From the NCBI GenBank assembly GCA_903893135.1, contig CAITLA010000110.1:1-36847 (forward strand): a stretch of DNA of 36,847 nt, written 5' to 3'. Shown in pieces: positions 10,260 to 18,283 of the stretch. Positions within the stretch are counted from its first letter, which is position 1; the number at the start of each line of letters is the position of its first letter. A program made the position numbers and the translations under genes. The notes below the pieces were generated by a model, which saw nothing but the letters and a program-made list of their open reading frames with translations, ran no database searches and was not told the DNA's origin. Source of the DNA: an uncultured Syntrophaceae bacterium (GTDB taxonomy: Bacteria > Desulfobacterota > Syntrophia > Syntrophales > UBA2185).

Positions 10260-10682
10260 ATGAAAAATAAATTACTGTTCATACTATTGACGATTATCAT
10301 CTTCTCGTTTCCATCCATCTGTTTTTCAGAATCGAAAACGGTTGTAGGTGAAGATTGTCAAACCTATTTAGGGAATATGAAGAATAAGAAAGAATTAGGA
10401 GAATTTAGAAAATCCGTAAGGGAGAAATCAATAAAGTTAGGTCTTGTAGGATTATTAGAATTGAAGAGAGATGAGGATTTCGACAGTCTTGAGGATTGTT
10501 TTCCTGAGATTATTCGTAAAATTATAAGTCATCAATACTTGGAAAAAGTTGTAGTTATTAGTCATACAGAAAAGGGAAGAAAAATATGTGATAAGGTAAG
10601 AATAACTTCAGACCCAGAAGTAATAGAAAAATATCTTATTCAAGAGAAATGTTTAGACAGGAGTAAAATGACACAACCTTGA
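10260..10682 (+). CDS. Small secreted protein with conserved-looking Cys, unknown
   Basis: The 140-residue product has a signal peptide (residues 1-23, ICFS-ES cut region) and a charged, Lys/Glu-rich mature part with Cys at about residues 33, 80, 109 and 130, an even number compatible with two disulfides. The start has a GAGG site at good spacing. The coding sequence is strongly AT-rich, unlike the YcaO gene that follows. No family is recognised. It is one of four lone exported proteins in this stretch. Confidence 0.6.
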   Translation: MKNKLLFILLTIIIFSFPSICFSESKTVVGEDCQTYLGNMKNKKELGEFRKSVREKSIKLGLVGLLELKRDEDFDSLEDCFPEIIRKIISHQYLEKVVVISHTEKGRKICDKVRITSDPEVIEKYLIQEKCLDRSKMTQP

Positions 10683-10915
10683 TTTGAGGAGATTCAAGTG
10701 TAGCGGCTCAAAGGAACTAATCGTCGATGCAATCGACATGACACAGTCATTAAGTTTTCAAAGAACAATATAATTATCCTTCCCCGCCCTAAGACTTGCT
10801 TTTAAAAAACTCGTATTGAAAAAGAGGACGCGTGTTGATATGTATACGCTCCCGCATGGGGCATTGCGGCCCTTGGTTGTTTTTCCTGAGTAAAGATTGA
10901 TTCGGAGGATGCAGT

Positions 10916-12124
10916 ATGAAAATGCCAAGCATAATTCTAAAAGAGTGTCCCAAGGTTTACATCCTGGAGACGCACCGTTCCAAGACACCGGACTCCACAC
11001 TTCAATTTATCCAAAGCATCAAAGAACTGGTCAGCATGATTGACTTTCGCGAAGCATCGGATCTCGACAGGATCGGGATTCCGGTTTTTATCTGCCATCG
11101 TATAAGGCCGGACAGTTCAAGAACGAGCCACACGGGTAAGGGAGTGTCCCAGATTCAGGCCCAGGTTTCACTGACCATGGAGTCGATCGAACGCTATTCG
11201 TCAGAATTCAAGGACGAGTACAAAAGTAAACTGGTCAGTGGCAGCTATAACCAGTTGAAACGGAAGTTCAACATTCTTGATCCTCACGAGATGATTCTTT
11301 CGAAGATCAGCGATTACGATCATGATCGGGATATTAACTGGGTATGGGGATGTGATCTGGCGCGGGATGAGGATATCCTGGTCCCTGCCTGCGCGGTCTA
11401 CCATCCCTACCATCTGGACAATGCCTTTCTTATGGACACTCATACGAACGGCATTGCGGCGGGCAATACTATAGAAGAAGCCGTTGTGCACGGTCTTGCT
11501 GAGGTCATCGAGCGTGACTCATGGAGCATCGCAAGGTACGAAGGTAATTACAGCGACGCCCTTTTTATCGAGGATGAACCTGCCAACCAGTTCATTATCA
11601 ACATTTTTGACAAATTCGCAGATGCCGAGATAGAGATCGTCGCCAAAGACATCACTTCAGATATCGGAGTTCCGGTGATTGCCGCCTTCTCCCGTGATCT
11701 GGTTTATCCCGCCATGAAACCCGTAGACGGTTTCGGCGCCCATCTTGATCCCCGTGTCGCCATGATTCGATCCCTTCTCGAGATCGTGACCACCAGAGCT
11801 TTGTTCATTCAGAAGTTTGGGATCGAAGGAATGTGCGAACCCGTCACGGCCTATCTTGGTGAGCAGGAGAGAACCGATGATCCACGGTTTTATGCATATA
11901 ACCAGAAGGGCCTTCGCGAGATTGAAGTGAGTTACGGTAATGACATCCTCCTGGATGTCAGGACCATAATCGGGAAGCTGCAGGCAAGGGGTTTGGAGCG
12001 GGTGATAGCAGTAAATCTGACAAGGCCGGATACAGGCATTCCGACGGTGCGCATGATCGTTCCGGGGCTGGAGACATACTGCTTTGACAAGATGAGAATA
12101 GGAGCGCGCATCCTGAAAGGTTAA
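10916..12124 (+). CDS. YcaO-family ATP-dependent cyclodehydratase/thioamide-type protein
   Basis: YcaO enzymes use ATP to activate peptide backbone amides, forming azolines, or thioamides as in the McrA-modifying YcaO of methanogens. The 402-residue product is a stand-alone YcaO domain. Visible motifs are the ATP/Mg segment SLTMESIERYS (near residue 87), GNTIEEAVVHGLAEVIERD (near residue 183) and a Pro-containing late region (RMIVPGLE). It is closest in feel to the archaeal 'methanogenesis marker 1' branch. The start has a strong GGAGG site. No TfuA, dehydrogenase, transporter or precursor peptide is adjacent, so the substrate is unknown. Confidence 0.85.
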   Translation: MKMPSIILKECPKVYILETHRSKTPDSTLQFIQSIKELVSMIDFREASDLDRIGIPVFICHRIRPDSSRTSHTGKGVSQIQAQVSLTMESIERYSSEFKDEYKSKLVSGSYNQLKRKFNILDPHEMILSKISDYDHDRDINWVWGCDLARDEDILVPACAVYHPYHLDNAFLMDTHTNGIAAGNTIEEAVVHGLAEVIERDSWSIARYEGNYSDALFIEDEPANQFIINIFDKFADAEIEIVAKDITSDIGVPVIAAFSRDLVYPAMKPVDGFGAHLDPRVAMIRSLLEIVTTRALFIQKFGIEGMCEPVTAYLGEQERTDDPRFYAYNQKGLREIEVSYGNDILLDVRTIIGKLQARGLERVIAVNLTRPDTGIPTVRMIVPGLETYCFDKMRIGARILKG

Positions 12125-12161
12125 ATGGAAGACTGAATGAAGACAGGGCTGCGATAGAATA

Positions 12162-12242
12162 ATGAAAGAAACATCAATTCTCAAGGAAGTCGAAAAAGTC
12201 GAGATCCTGACGCGCCATAGTGTGTCTATAAGAAGCAGATAA
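12162..12242 (+). pseudogene. Possible N-terminal scrap of an MBL-fold hydrolase gene
   Basis: Twenty-six codons just after the YcaO gene begin MKETSILKEVEKVEILT, which is how many metallo-beta-lactamase-fold proteins of the dihydropterin-phosphate-synthase-like group begin. The frame then runs into unrelated residues and a stop, with no HXHXDH region. A real short peptide is the alternative; a good ribosome site is lacking. The identification rests on memory of the family's opening and is weak. Confidence 0.25.
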
Positions 12243-12252
12243 GATGCGCTAC

Positions 12253-12756
12253 CTATTTGCTCCCTGGCAGTGCAATATTCGTATCCGAACCTTTATACCA
12301 CCAGAAATCGTTGCCGCCGACAGGATCGTAATATCTATAATCCCCCTCTTTTTCAATGACAGGGGCATGATCCGTTTCATTTGCTTCATGAATCAACCTG
12401 TCCGAAGTCATGACAGGCCCGATGAGACATCCATGCTTCTTGATCGCCTCGACGGCATATGATGAACACGATGGGTACATCTGGCAACGATCTCCAATCA
12501 CCGGGGATATATAATGTTGGTAAAACCTGATTGCCTGTATTAAAAAATATCCGCCAAATGACCCGTCCGTTTCCTGCGCCAGTGTTTCTTCTCTGTCCGA
12601 AGCTGAATCCCTGTCATCCCAGGGCGCAAATGGTTTCTCGTCCATACAGTAGCAGGGAACAGCAAAGCCCATCGATGCCATAATCACGGGAACGATGATG
12701 ATAAGAGCCATCTTGGTTTTGAATTTTCGCGACTGCCGGGCCATTAAAGAGTCCAT
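12253..12756 (-). CDS. yidD: YidD-family protein with N-terminal signal/anchor
   Basis: YidD assists YidC in inserting inner-membrane proteins. The family core is seen at residues ~75-115: FYQHYISPVIGDRCQMYPSCSSYAVEAIKKHG, with the paired Cys and Pro-x-C-SxYA pattern (shown here in pieces: RFYQHYISP, CQMYPSCSSYA). Unlike the ~70-residue E. coli protein, this one is 167 residues, with a basic, hydrophobic signal-like start (residues 14-36) and a C-terminal extension ending in a Trp/Tyr-rich piece (GGNDFWWYKG). A second Met at residue 5 could be the start. It stands alone, convergent with the YcaO gene, not in the usual rpmH-rnpA-yidC cluster. Confidence 0.8.
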   Translation of the reverse strand: MDSLMARQSRKFKTKMALIIIVPVIMASMGFAVPCYCMDEKPFAPWDDRDSASDREETLAQETDGSFGGYFLIQAIRFYQHYISPVIGDRCQMYPSCSSYAVEAIKKHGCLIGPVMTSDRLIHEANETDHAPVIEKEGDYRYYDPVGGNDFWWYKGSDTNIALPGSK

Positions 12757-12790
12757 TCGATCAAAAAGAATTCTAATGCGACAATCAAAT

Positions 12791-12820
12791 CTTATATTTT
12801 ATATGAGGGAAATTGTGCAA
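12791..12820 (-). promoter_or_regulatory. Candidate promoter for the YidD gene
   Basis: On the minus strand TTGCAC and TATAAG are 18 bases apart, close to the sigma-70 consensus, and the site lies about 35 bases upstream of the start codon. It is a by-eye match only. Confidence 0.35.
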
Positions 12821-13097
12821 GATAAATATATCGGCTGATACGGTGATTTTATATTTTGGTCAATTTGTATAGCTTATCAATCACCGAGGCAGATTCCGAT
12901 TTCCCGGGCCGTGCTGATCTTGTCACTATCTAACTGTACCATCATCTATACTTTATAATTACGCATAAATAGGCCAGATATGAGCATATCCGGGGTTGTT
13001 ATATTACCAAGAAACATGCAAATTTTTCCCTCTTTAGATGTTGACGTTGCATTTTCAAATAAATACTAATATAAGCGGATTACTAAGCGGAGAGCAT

Positions 13098-14318
13098 ATG
13101 GATAAACCTGTTTTGAGAAGGGACATTCAACCCGTCGCCACAACCATTAAAGGCCGGCGGATGATAGCATTTCATGATCCCTACCGTTTGGCCGACCACA
13201 GCGTCGCTTTTGCTTTCAACACACTCCCCATCCTGCAGCTCTTAGATGGAGAACATGATCTCACGGACATTCAGGCCATGCTGATGAAACAGCAGGGCGG
13301 TCGCATAGTTTATGTCTCGGAGATTGAATCGTTTATTGAGTCTCTCGACAGGGCCTGTCTTTTGGAAAGTCCATTCTTCAACCAGAAGATGTGCGGACTC
13401 CGCAGCGAGTTCAGCAGCCAGCCCATAAGGCTCCCCGTCCATGCGGGAAAGTCCTATATATCAGAACCGGTAGAGCTCTCGCAGTTCATACAGAATACAG
13501 AAAACAATCTCAGTCAGGAAAATTTGCGAGATATCCAGGATAACATTACAGGTATCCTCGCTCCCCATATTGATATCAATATAGCCAAAGATATCTATGT
13601 AAATACTTACCGTTATTTGCAAGGCAAATGCTATGATACCGTTGTAATTTTAGGGATCAATCATCACGTACAGGAAGGGCTCTATTGTATCTCTGAAAAA
13701 AATTACGCAACTCCTTTCGGAGAGATCAAGACTGATAAGAATTTTATCAGAGAATTAAAGAAGAGGGTGCCTGGAGGAACATTCGCAGCAGATGATTTCG
13801 GCCACATGACGGAACATTCCATCGAGTTTCAAACCATTTTCCTGCACCACTACCTGAAGCATCCATTTGCCATAGTGCCCATTTTGTGTGGGGGCGTCCA
13901 CGAGTTCATCCACCAAGGAAGAAATATCCTGACTGATGAGAGGTTCCGAGGGATGGTGTCCCTGATGAAGCAGTTGCTGGAAGAAAGGAAAGGGCGCATA
14001 CTTCTTGTGGCAGGAGTCGACCTTTCCCACGTGGGACGAAAATTCGGCGATCAAGCGCCCGCGGATGTTCTTCTTCCCCAGGCGACAGCTCACGACAAAA
14101 TGATGCTTTCTTTCCTTAGTCGTGGAGAACCGGAGAACATCTTCCTCACGGCAGTCGAAACCCTGGACAGGTACCACGTTTGCGGTCTTCCTGCTATTCT
14201 GCTTTTCGCCAGCCTGCTTGCAGAAAACCGCGCGGACATCCTTCACTTTGATACGTACCACGAACGCGAGACAGAGAGCGCCGTAAATTACGCATCATTG
14301 ATTTTCTCCTCCACATGA
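13098..14318 (+). CDS. Memo-domain protein (AmmeMemoRadiSam system protein B) with PqqD-like N-terminus
   Basis: The 406-residue protein has two parts. Residues ~1-95 resemble a PqqD-like winged-helix domain, including FHDPYRLAD and ILQLLDGEHDLTDI. Residues ~150-400 form the Memo fold, related to dioxygenases, with APHIDI, GINHH, VDLSHVG and late CGLPAILLF supplying the expected His and Cys of the metal-site region. Memo proteins in bacteria usually travel with AMMECR1 and a radical SAM protein; neither is here. An ATG at 13098 with GGAGAG is preferred over the TTG at 13038. Function in bacteria is not established. Confidence 0.85.
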   Translation: MDKPVLRRDIQPVATTIKGRRMIAFHDPYRLADHSVAFAFNTLPILQLLDGEHDLTDIQAMLMKQQGGRIVYVSEIESFIESLDRACLLESPFFNQKMCGLRSEFSSQPIRLPVHAGKSYISEPVELSQFIQNTENNLSQENLRDIQDNITGILAPHIDINIAKDIYVNTYRYLQGKCYDTVVILGINHHVQEGLYCISEKNYATPFGEIKTDKNFIRELKKRVPGGTFAADDFGHMTEHSIEFQTIFLHHYLKHPFAIVPILCGGVHEFIHQGRNILTDERFRGMVSLMKQLLEERKGRILLVAGVDLSHVGRKFGDQAPADVLLPQATAHDKMMLSFLSRGEPENIFLTAVETLDRYHVCGLPAILLFASLLAENRADILHFDTYHERETESAVNYASLIFSST

Positions 14319-14424
14319 CTTCATCACGGGGGAGGATGTCTAAGTAATTTCTTAAGGAAACACATGGATGAAATAGGGCTCAATCTGTCGTCAGTATAAG
14401 GGCATTGCAAATCTGCGAATACAA

Positions 14425-14453
14425 TTGACATCATCGATAATTTAGAATATTTT
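14425..14453 (+). promoter_or_regulatory. Candidate sigma-70 promoter for the DUF4124 gene
   Basis: A perfect TTGACA is followed at exactly 17 bases by TATTTT. The site ends 38 bases before the start codon, leaving a short leader with the GGGAGG ribosome site. Confidence 0.5.
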
Positions 14454-14491
14454 TTAATGCAAAAATAATCGAAGTTGGGAGGGCTCAAGGC

Positions 14492-14962
14492 ATGGCTTCT
14501 TACAAATTGCGCAGATTATTGCCAAGGGTGTCCCTACTGCTGCTCGGCTTTGTATGGATTGCTGCTGCCGGCGAAGCACAGGGAGGAACACTGTACGAAT
14601 ATGTCGACAAAGACGGCACGGTGGTCATTACTGATAGCCCGCCACCCGGAGTCAATGTTAAGCCGTTGGAATCGCTACCTGCAATTACAGAAGAACAAAA
14701 AAAAGCATCGGAAAAAGAAGGCAATGAAAAATTGCAGAGATATCGTGAGGCCGATGCGAAGAGGAAAGAAAGGGAAGAAAACATCAAAGCCATCAGAGAA
14801 GAATTGGAGAAGGCAAAGAGAGACGAAGACAACTACAGGGTGAATATGAACCAGGCTTCCGGTTTCGCGCAGAGAAGCCACTGGCGCAAACTGTTAGATG
14901 AACAGCTAAAACTCATAGACGAAAAGAAGAAAAAACTTGACGACCTCGAAAGCCGACCATGA
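14492..14962 (+). CDS. DUF4124-type secreted protein with coiled coil
   Basis: The 156-residue product has a signal peptide (to about residue 31). It then has the short DUF4124 motif: a YEYVDKDGTVVITDSPPPG segment in which a Tyr-x-Tyr-x-Asp-x-x-Gly turn precedes ITDSPP. The rest is a long charged helix (residues ~63-155) rich in Glu and Lys. Proteins of this type are periplasmic and of unknown role. The start has a strong GGGAGG site, and a candidate promoter lies just upstream. It converges on meaB with a 30-base gap. Confidence 0.8.
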   Translation: MASYKLRRLLPRVSLLLLGFVWIAAAGEAQGGTLYEYVDKDGTVVITDSPPPGVNVKPLESLPAITEEQKKASEKEGNEKLQRYREADAKRKEREENIKAIREELEKAKRDEDNYRVNMNQASGFAQRSHWRKLLDEQLKLIDEKKKKLDDLESRP

Positions 14963-14992
14963 CTTGAAAAATGAAACAAAAAAATAGGGTCC

Positions 14993-15958
14993 TTAAAAAC
15001 ACCCCTGTAAATACTTCCTGGCTATTTCTTCGGCCAGAGTAGAAGGATCCGATTCCTTTTTCAGTATTTTTTCGACCATACGGTCGAGTTCACCCGTCTT
15101 GACGAGCATCCCTAACACAGGTTCGAGGATATTGGATCGCAGGGCCTCATTCAGCTCATGCAGCCTCTTGCGCCGCTGCCTGTCACCGATAAGATCACTG
15201 CTTATTAGATATTCATAGTGTTCGTGAACCTTGGAAGATAATGTTTGAATGTCCTGGTCAAACTCTTCCGGCTTAAAGGAATTTCTGATTGTAACGACAG
15301 GCGGCCGCCAACCCCCGGGAGGAATCGGTGACATTTCAATCATGGTCATCAATTCCCGCTGGAGTTTCGCTGCTCCGTCACGATCCGCCTTGTTGACGAC
15401 GAATACGTCTGCAATCTCCATGATTCCTGCCTTGATTGCCTGGATTTCATCTCCCATACCAGGCACAAGGACAACGACTACCGTATGGGCATAGTGGATA
15501 ATCTCCACCTCCTGTTGACCCGTACCTACGGTTTCTACAAATATCACATCTTTCCCCATTGCATCCATAACATGGATGGCATCGCCAACTGCCTTTGAGA
15601 GCCCGCCCAAGGAACCGCGCGTGGCGAGGCTCCGTATGAAGACGCCTATATCCTCGGAATGGCGCTGCATACGGATCCTATCACCGAGCGTTGCTCCTCC
15701 CGTAAAGGGACTTGTCGGATCAACGGCGAGAACCCCTACCGTTCTTTCCTTCTTACGGCTTGTCTCAATGAGACCGTCAACAATAGTGCTCTTCCCTGCT
15801 CCAGGAGACCCGGTAATCCCAACGACCTGGGCCTTGCCCGTATATGGGAAAATATGTTTTATAGTCAGTTTTGCTTCGGGGATACTATCTTCTATGTCTC
15901 TTATAAGGCGGGAGGCAGTCCGAACGTCACCCGCCTTAATCCTCTTTCCTCTCTCCAT
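14993..15958 (-). CDS. meaB: MeaB/ArgK-type GTPase, chaperone of the acyl-CoA mutase
   Basis: MeaB-type G proteins load adenosylcobalamin on acyl-CoA mutases and protect them from inactivation. The 321-residue product shows the P-loop GSPGAGKST near residue 50, the switch segment VDPTSPFTGGATLGDRIRM, the Walker B region FVETVGTGQQE and the NKAD base motif. Length is normal. Its ATG overlaps the stop of the B12-binding subunit gene by one base (TAATG), showing translational coupling. It is the last gene of the large subunit-small subunit-chaperone operon, so its client is the mutase encoded here. Confidence 0.95.
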   Translation of the reverse strand: MERGKRIKAGDVRTASRLIRDIEDSIPEAKLTIKHIFPYTGKAQVVGITGSPGAGKSTIVDGLIETSRKKERTVGVLAVDPTSPFTGGATLGDRIRMQRHSEDIGVFIRSLATRGSLGGLSKAVGDAIHVMDAMGKDVIFVETVGTGQQEVEIIHYAHTVVVVLVPGMGDEIQAIKAGIMEIADVFVVNKADRDGAAKLQRELMTMIEMSPIPPGGWRPPVVTIRNSFKPEEFDQDIQTLSSKVHEHYEYLISSDLIGDRQRRKRLHELNEALRSNILEPVLGMLVKTGELDRMVEKILKKESDPSTLAEEIARKYLQGCF

Positions 15959-16368
15959 TATGTTCTTTCCACAGGTTTTATATTTTTGTTAACCCACGCC
16001 ACGATCGTATCCAGGGTAGTACCCGGCACGAAAATCGCCTTGATGCCTGCGTCATAGAGTTTCTGAAAATCCTGTTCGGGGATGATTCCCCCGCCGATCA
16101 CGGAGATATCACCTGCACCTTTTTCCCTCAATAGATTAACTACCTGGGGAAATAAATACCTGTGCGCTCCCGATAGACAGCTTAGACCTACGACATCCAC
16201 ATCTTCCTGAATCGCCGACGCTGCAATCATCGCCGGTGTCTGATGACACCCCGTATATATTACTTCAAAACCAGCGTCCCGGAAACACCTGGCTAAAATC
16301 CTGGCGCCCCGATCATGACCGTCAAGACCTGGTTTTGCTACCATAACACGAATCTTTCTCTTAGCCAT
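15958..16368 (-). CDS. Acyl-CoA mutase small subunit, B12-binding
   Basis: This 136-residue protein is a stand-alone cobalamin-binding domain. It carries the DGHDRG motif (Asp-x-His-x-x-Gly, with the axial His) at residues ~14-20, the SxLSG loop (SCLSG) and a GGG motif followed by IIPEQDF. It pairs with the upstream large subunit to form the active mutase. The start is taken at the ATG placed 7-8 bases after GGAGGAG; an ATG two codons earlier is possible. It follows the large subunit by 24 bases and overlaps meaB by one base. Confidence 0.93.
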   Translation of the reverse strand: MAKRKIRVMVAKPGLDGHDRGARILARCFRDAGFEVIYTGCHQTPAMIAASAIQEDVDVVGLSCLSGAHRYLFPQVVNLLREKGAGDISVIGGGIIPEQDFQKLYDAGIKAIFVPGTTLDTIVAWVNKNIKPVERT

Positions 16369-16392
16369 TACCATCTCCTCCTTCAATCAGTC

Positions 16393-18075
16393 CTAATAGA
16401 GTCCCGGATCACGGTACTCGCCATAGAGCTCACGATAGACGTCGCACACCTCCTGGATACTGGCCAGATTCTTAACGGCCTCAATACAGTGGGGCATGAC
16501 ATTTTCGCCCTTCTTGCACGCATTCTTAATGTCTTCGAGACTCTTCTTCACTGCCTTATTGTCCCGCTTTCTGCGGACTGCATTCAACCGCGCGATCTGA
16601 TCCTCTTCAACTTTATCATCAATCTCTAAAAGAGGGATGGGTATCTGTTCATCGGTAACATATTTGTTGACGCCGACCATAATCTTTTCACAGGAGTCTA
16701 TCTGCCTCTGGAACTTGTAGGCCGCATCAGCTATCTCCAACTGCGGGAACCCTTTATCTATTGCCGCAACCATACCGCCCATCTCGTCAATCTTATTGAT
16801 GTAGTCCCACGTCTGCTCTTCCATTTCGTTGGTTAAAGCTTCGACGAAGTACGAACCTGCCAACGGATCAACCGTGTTGGCAGCGCCGGTCTCTTCCGCG
16901 ATGATCTGCTGGGTTCGAAGCGCAATCTGCACGGCGGAATCCGACGGCAGGCACATCACCTCGTCAAGGGAATTGGTGTGCAAGGATTGAGTGCCGCCAA
17001 GGACAGCGGCGAGGGCTTGCGTGGCCGTCCGCACGACGTTGTTGTACGGCTGCTGAGCTGTCAGTGAACACCCGGCGGTTTGTGTATGGAAGCGCATCCA
17101 CCACGATCTCGGGTCCTTGGCCTTATAGCGGTCCCGCATTACTTTTGCCCAGATCCTCCGGGCAGCACGCATCTTACAGATCTCCTCGAAGAAATCCACA
17201 TGGGAATTAAAGAAAAAAGAAAACCGCGGAGCAAATTCATCGACATGTAATCCTTTCCGGTTGACGACATCCTCCACATACTCCATGCCATCACGAAGGG
17301 TAAAGGCAAGCTCTTGAACTGCTGTGGAACCGGCTTCCCTGATATGGTACCCGCTGATGCTGATAGTGTTCCACCTGGGAACATACTTCGTCCCGAATTC
17401 AACGGTGTCACTTATGAGTCTGACTGACGGCTCCGGCGGACACATGAACGTCTTCTGTGCGATGAATTCTTTCAGCATGTCATTCTGGATCGTGCCGCCT
17501 ATCTTGGTAAGCGGTATACCCTTGATCTGTGCCGCTGCACAGTACATCGCCCAGAGCACAGTAGCCGGCGGATTGATTGTCATGGACGTGGTAACCTCAT
17601 CCATGGGAATACCGTCCACTAATTGCAGCAAATCCTCGAGGGTATCTATGGCGACCCCGCACTTCCCACACTCACCACGGGCCTTGGGCGAGTCCGAATC
17701 GTAGCCCATAAGAGTTGGAAAATCAAAGGCTGTACTGAGGCCGGTCTGTCCCTCTTTGAGAAGCATGTGCCACCGTTTGTTGGTGTCTGCAGCGCTTCCC
17801 ATGCCAGAAAACATCCTGAACGTCCAGTATCGTCCGCGATAACCCGTCGCCTGATTACCCCGTAAAAATGGAAACTGCCCGGGGTATCCAATATCACGGG
17901 TAAAGTCCATATCCTTTATGTCATCAGGACCATAGAGCCTCTTGATTTCGAGATCTGAAACGGTAGACCATCGTTCCCTCTGGTCAGGAACTTTACTGAC
18001 CACCCTCCGGACCTCATCCTCCCATTTTTTCTTGAGCTCGCTGGATTGACTCAGCACCTCTTTTGCAAAATACAT
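16393..18075 (-). CDS. icmA: Acyl-CoA mutase large subunit, isobutyryl-CoA mutase-like
   Basis: The 560-residue TIM-barrel subunit rearranges a CoA thioester using adenosylcobalamin with the separate B12 subunit. Its numbering matches the Propionibacterium methylmalonyl-CoA mutase exactly: Thr85, Arg87 and Gln197 are kept, but Tyr89 is Phe (RYWTFRMFSG) and Arg207 is Gln (LKEFIAQKT). From published work, Phe and Gln at these places mark isobutyryl-CoA mutase, Tyr and Arg mark methylmalonyl-CoA mutase, and Ile marks 2-hydroxyisobutyryl-CoA mutase. It should therefore interconvert isobutyryl-CoA and butyryl-CoA. The ATG at 18075 has a perfect AAGGAGG site. Specificity is inferred from these residues and from the butyrate-oxidation neighbours; other branched substrates are not excluded. 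Confidence 0.85.
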   Translation of the reverse strand: MYFAKEVLSQSSELKKKWEDEVRRVVSKVPDQRERWSTVSDLEIKRLYGPDDIKDMDFTRDIGYPGQFPFLRGNQATGYRGRYWTFRMFSGMGSAADTNKRWHMLLKEGQTGLSTAFDFPTLMGYDSDSPKARGECGKCGVAIDTLEDLLQLVDGIPMDEVTTSMTINPPATVLWAMYCAAAQIKGIPLTKIGGTIQNDMLKEFIAQKTFMCPPEPSVRLISDTVEFGTKYVPRWNTISISGYHIREAGSTAVQELAFTLRDGMEYVEDVVNRKGLHVDEFAPRFSFFFNSHVDFFEEICKMRAARRIWAKVMRDRYKAKDPRSWWMRFHTQTAGCSLTAQQPYNNVVRTATQALAAVLGGTQSLHTNSLDEVMCLPSDSAVQIALRTQQIIAEETGAANTVDPLAGSYFVEALTNEMEEQTWDYINKIDEMGGMVAAIDKGFPQLEIADAAYKFQRQIDSCEKIMVGVNKYVTDEQIPIPLLEIDDKVEEDQIARLNAVRRKRDNKAVKKSLEDIKNACKKGENVMPHCIEAVKNLASIQEVCDVYRELYGEYRDPGLY

Positions 18076-18234
18076 ATTACCGCCTCCTTCCAATAAATCT
18101 GATATAACTGCTATTATCAATCAGTACTTGACTATCGAATCCGCGGATTTTCTCTCCACCATGCGGGTTTGTCAAATAGAAAAAAGACTACCCGCCCCCT
18201 CTACATTCAATAAATGGACAACTATCCAAAGTTA

Positions 18235-18264
18235 TGCTATGCGATCTTCCGATAGAACATAGCA
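18235..18264. promoter_or_regulatory. Inverted repeat between the divergent mutase and small-protein genes
   Basis: TGCTATG (18235-18241) and CATAGCA (18258-18264) are perfect inverse copies separated by 16 bases, just before the GGAGG site of the plus-strand gene. It could be an operator or a leader hairpin; neither can be told from sequence alone. Confidence 0.35.
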
Positions 18265-18283
18265 CAAAATCCGGAGGTACTAG

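Noticed and set aside
12253-14318. A RiPP gene cluster formed by YcaO and the PqqD-like Memo protein
   Set aside because: No precursor peptide, transporter or protease was found, and an opposite-strand yidD gene separates the two; mentioned only as a question.
16393-18075. Annotation as methylmalonyl-CoA mutase
   Set aside because: The two carboxylate-contact residues Tyr89 and Arg207 are replaced by Phe and Gln, and the neighbours are butyrate-type beta-oxidation genes.
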